Shown: positions 19,457-20,000 of the stretch, piece by piece
Layout: each line of letters opens with the position of its first letter
Position numbering within the stretch: position 1 is the first letter of the stretch
Source of the DNA: Theodoxus fluviatilis
Taxonomy: Eukaryota > Mollusca > Gastropoda > Cycloneritida > Neritidae
Reading direction: 5' to 3'
Assembly (NCBI GenBank): GCA_034096865.1
Contig: JAWQFJ010019963.1
Coordinates: 45,001-65,000, forward strand
Length of the DNA: 20,000 nt
Notes under the pieces: generated by a model
The model's database searches: none
What the model was told of the DNA's origin: nothing
Seen by the model: only the letters and a program-made list of their open reading frames with translations
Made by a program: the position numbers and the translations under genes

Positions 19457-19617
19457 TTACAACGCCAAGTTGTCAAAGCTGAAAGCCTCGAGGACACGCT
19501 TGCAGGAGTCCATGAAGAGCGACTGAAATTTCCAGTTCAGTTTCCTTCCAAAAACCGGTTCTGTGCCGAGAAGGTCCATGAGGATATGACCGCTCTCAAC
19601 GCTGAGACGTGATGTTC
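19457..19617 (-). CDS. Possible 3'-terminal coding exon, unidentified
   Basis: On the minus strand, the acceptor CTCGCTTTGCAG (AG at 19618-19619) is followed by 52 open codons to TAA at 19457-19459. The peptide has a well-mixed, globular-protein-like composition: SVESGHILMDLLGTEPVFG, then KLNWKFQSLFMDSCKRVLEA and FSFDNLAL at the end. It stands out from surrounding non-coding DNA and looks like the C-terminus of a soluble protein. I do not recognise the family. Upstream exons would lie at higher coordinates, beyond or in the last 380 bases. A chance frame is possible. Confidence 0.38.
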
Positions 19618-20000
19618 CTGCAAAGCGAGGTCGCGCTTTCTTGCTAGAAAGTCTATCATTCTAAAGTCCGACTTTCACTGCAGATCCTTCGTTTGCAACC
19701 GGCAACATGTCATATTTGCGAACACATGCATAAAGTAATTTGCCTACGTAAAGCCATCATGATACTATGACTAATGGTTGCTCTAACTTCATTCGTTTAT
19801 CTCTTGTAATTGGTTTATATTTTTCTCTAACTCCAACATCATCTCAACTCCACAGGCAGTATCCAAAGGTGCCAAAACTATTTTCCAGTTTTCCAGCATA
19901 TACTTCTCATGTACCCGTCTTTCTTCCTGGATGGGGAAAAGCAATATGAATCTAGCACCATGCTCATGGGTGCAACTCTGGGATATGCACAACTTTGAAA
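19618..20000. other. Unique end of window, nothing recognised
   Basis: A minus-strand frame of 67 codons (19789-19992) and a plus-strand frame of 60 codons overlap here without recognisable motifs. If the exon at 19457-19617 is real this would be its upstream intron. Confidence 0.4.

Overview
This is eukaryotic, animal-type DNA. It has spliced exons, GT-AG introns, non-LTR (LINE) and LTR retrotransposon relics, a terminal-inverted-repeat DNA transposon, and very dense micro- and minisatellites. There is no operon-like packing. The repeat style (several LINE 3' ends with simple-repeat tails, a KRBA2-like/Ginger-type transposon, long CT/GA, CA/GT and TCTG tracts) fits a lophotrochozoan, most likely a marine gastropod mollusc. 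That assignment is an inference from repeat style, not from a marker gene.

Layout. 1-938: unique DNA without a gene. 939-2042: 24-copy 46-bp minisatellite. 2117-2302: possible orphan 3' exon (+). 2519-3300: compound microsatellites and a Z-DNA-prone segment. 3309-3518 (-): first coding exon of a secreted type-B carboxylesterase/cholinesterase-like protein with a one-base frame break in a G7 run. Its upstream flank holds a 17-copy 19-bp minisatellite (3725-4049). 4050-5700: unique, C-rich and CA-repeat DNA. 5748-6099: 3' end of a LINE with a GAA tail. 6145-7018: 17-copy 52-bp minisatellite. 7019-8369: cluster of three truncated LINE 3' ends. 8370-9120: CT-rich then TA repeat.

9121-11015: a 1,895-bp DNA transposon with perfect 117-bp terminal inverted repeats. 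It encodes the N-terminal and Cys-rich C-terminal parts of a KRBA2-like/Ginger-type transposase, but the integrase catalytic core is missing. 11016-13900: microsatellites, unique DNA, a fourth LINE 3' end and a degenerate tRNA-like sequence. 13923-14258: 14-copy 24-bp minisatellite. 14692-16682: a decayed Ty3/Gypsy pol fragment split by a 1,365-bp solo LTR (14857-16221) with a clean GGGAC target duplication. 17588-19270: two 5'-truncated LINEs lying head to head with a junction at about 18109-18112. 19457-19617 (-): a possible terminal exon of an unidentified host gene.

No gene in the window is intact, and I see no cooperating gene system. The window is mostly a record of transposition: LINE 3' ends sharing a terminal motif and each leading into a different simple repeat, nested LTR insertion, and minisatellites with higher-order periodicity. 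The most unusual object is the Ginger-type element that kept its termini and both flanking protein domains while losing its catalytic centre.
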